Assembly (NCBI GenBank): GCA_964445985.1
Contig: CAYUMU010000158.1
Coordinates: forward strand, 1-5,776
Length of the DNA stretch: 5,776 nucleotides
Reading direction: 5' to 3'
Source of the DNA: CAYUMU01 sp964445985
Lineage (GTDB): Bacteria; Planctomycetota; Planctomycetia; Pirellulales; S012-138
Part shown: piece after piece, positions 5,758 through 5,776 of the stretch
Numbering within the stretch: the first letter of the stretch is position 1
How the letters are laid out: each line of letters begins with the position of its first letter
Position numbers and translations under genes: made by a program
The notes under the pieces: model-generated
What the model was told of the DNA's origin: nothing
The model's input: the letters and a program-made list of their open reading frames with translations, nothing else
The model's database searches: none

Positions 5758-5776
5758 ATGTTGTATCTGGGAATCG
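5758..5776 (+). CDS. IS110-family transposase, first six codons (cut by window edge)
   Basis: Only M-L-Y-L-G-I plus one further base (G) is present. IS110-family transposases begin with a beta strand of the RuvC-like DEDD fold of the form 'hydrophobic-GID', where the Asp is the first catalytic residue. The next codon here begins with G, as an Asp codon would. MLYLGIDQH is a start I recognise from planctomycete IS110 transposases. The preceding ribosome binding site and the structured non-coding region upstream strengthen the call. Six residues alone would not suffice, and another RuvC/actin-fold protein could start similarly. Confidence 0.6.

Larger units (their letters stand above)
5613..5776 (+). 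mobile_element. Left end of an IS110-family insertion sequence (partial, boundary uncertain)
   Basis: The window ends six codons into a gene whose start, MLYLGI, is typical of IS110-family DEDD transposases of planctomycetes. The DNA before it is lower in GC than the neighbouring genes and carries several nested inverted repeats. IS110-group elements carry a structured non-coding end upstream of the transposase, which fits this arrangement. The start coordinate given is the first base of the structured region, not a mapped terminus; the true end may lie up to about 100 bases further left. The rest of the element is outside the window. Confidence 0.6.

Noticed and set aside
1..5776. CRISPR arrays, tRNA or rRNA genes
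   Set aside because: No regularly spaced direct repeats, cloverleaf with T-arm consensus, or rRNA-like conserved segments were seen on either strand.

Overview
The window reads as chromosomal DNA of a high-GC planctomycete, most likely Pirellulales-like. Four things suggest this: strongly GC-ended codons; a very large exported protein that combines a propeller, a PIG-L-like domain and a CBM9-like domain; short palindromes of a kind I recall from these genomes (TTTCGCGGAGCGAAA and AGGCTTACGCC-type units); and the start of a transposase that begins MLYLGI, as planctomycete IS110 elements do. The assignment comes from pattern recognition, not from a database search.

Layout, all genes on the + strand. 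(1) Bases 3-410 are the 3' end of a gene that looks like the C-terminus of a phage portal protein; its last codons run through a palindromic repeat. (2) Bases 411-654 are non-coding, with a decayed second copy of that palindrome and a weak -10-like hexamer. (3) Bases 655-3828 encode a 1057-residue exported protein: signal peptide, Ycf48/BNR-type propeller with six Asp-box motifs, a PIG-L/LmbE-like domain that seems to have lost its catalytic motif, a TPR-like segment and a C-terminal CBM9-like domain. (4) Bases 3829-4089 are non-coding and hold a series of hairpins, including a 12-bp perfect palindrome. (5) Bases 4090-4587 and 4587-5441 are a translationally coupled pair (TAATG overlap): a small membrane-anchored protein of unknown function and a multipass membrane protein resembling HTTM/DoxX-like families. 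(6) A long inverted repeat straddles the stop codon of the second gene. (7) From somewhere after about 5490 the base composition falls, and the window ends with the first six codons of a probable IS110-family transposase. The roughly 130 bases just before its ribosome binding site are rich in nested inverted repeats.

The most interesting part is the right edge. In IS110 elements the non-coding end upstream of the transposase encodes the bridge RNA that guides recombination. Here a 21/22-nt imperfect inverted repeat (5623-5643 with 5721-5742) encloses further stems and stops just before the transposase ribosome binding site, which is where such an RNA should lie. The second most interesting item is the domain fusion in the large protein. 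The two membrane-protein genes probably work together, but the sequence does not reveal their substrate. Nothing links the phage-like fragment, the large exported protein and the insertion sequence functionally.
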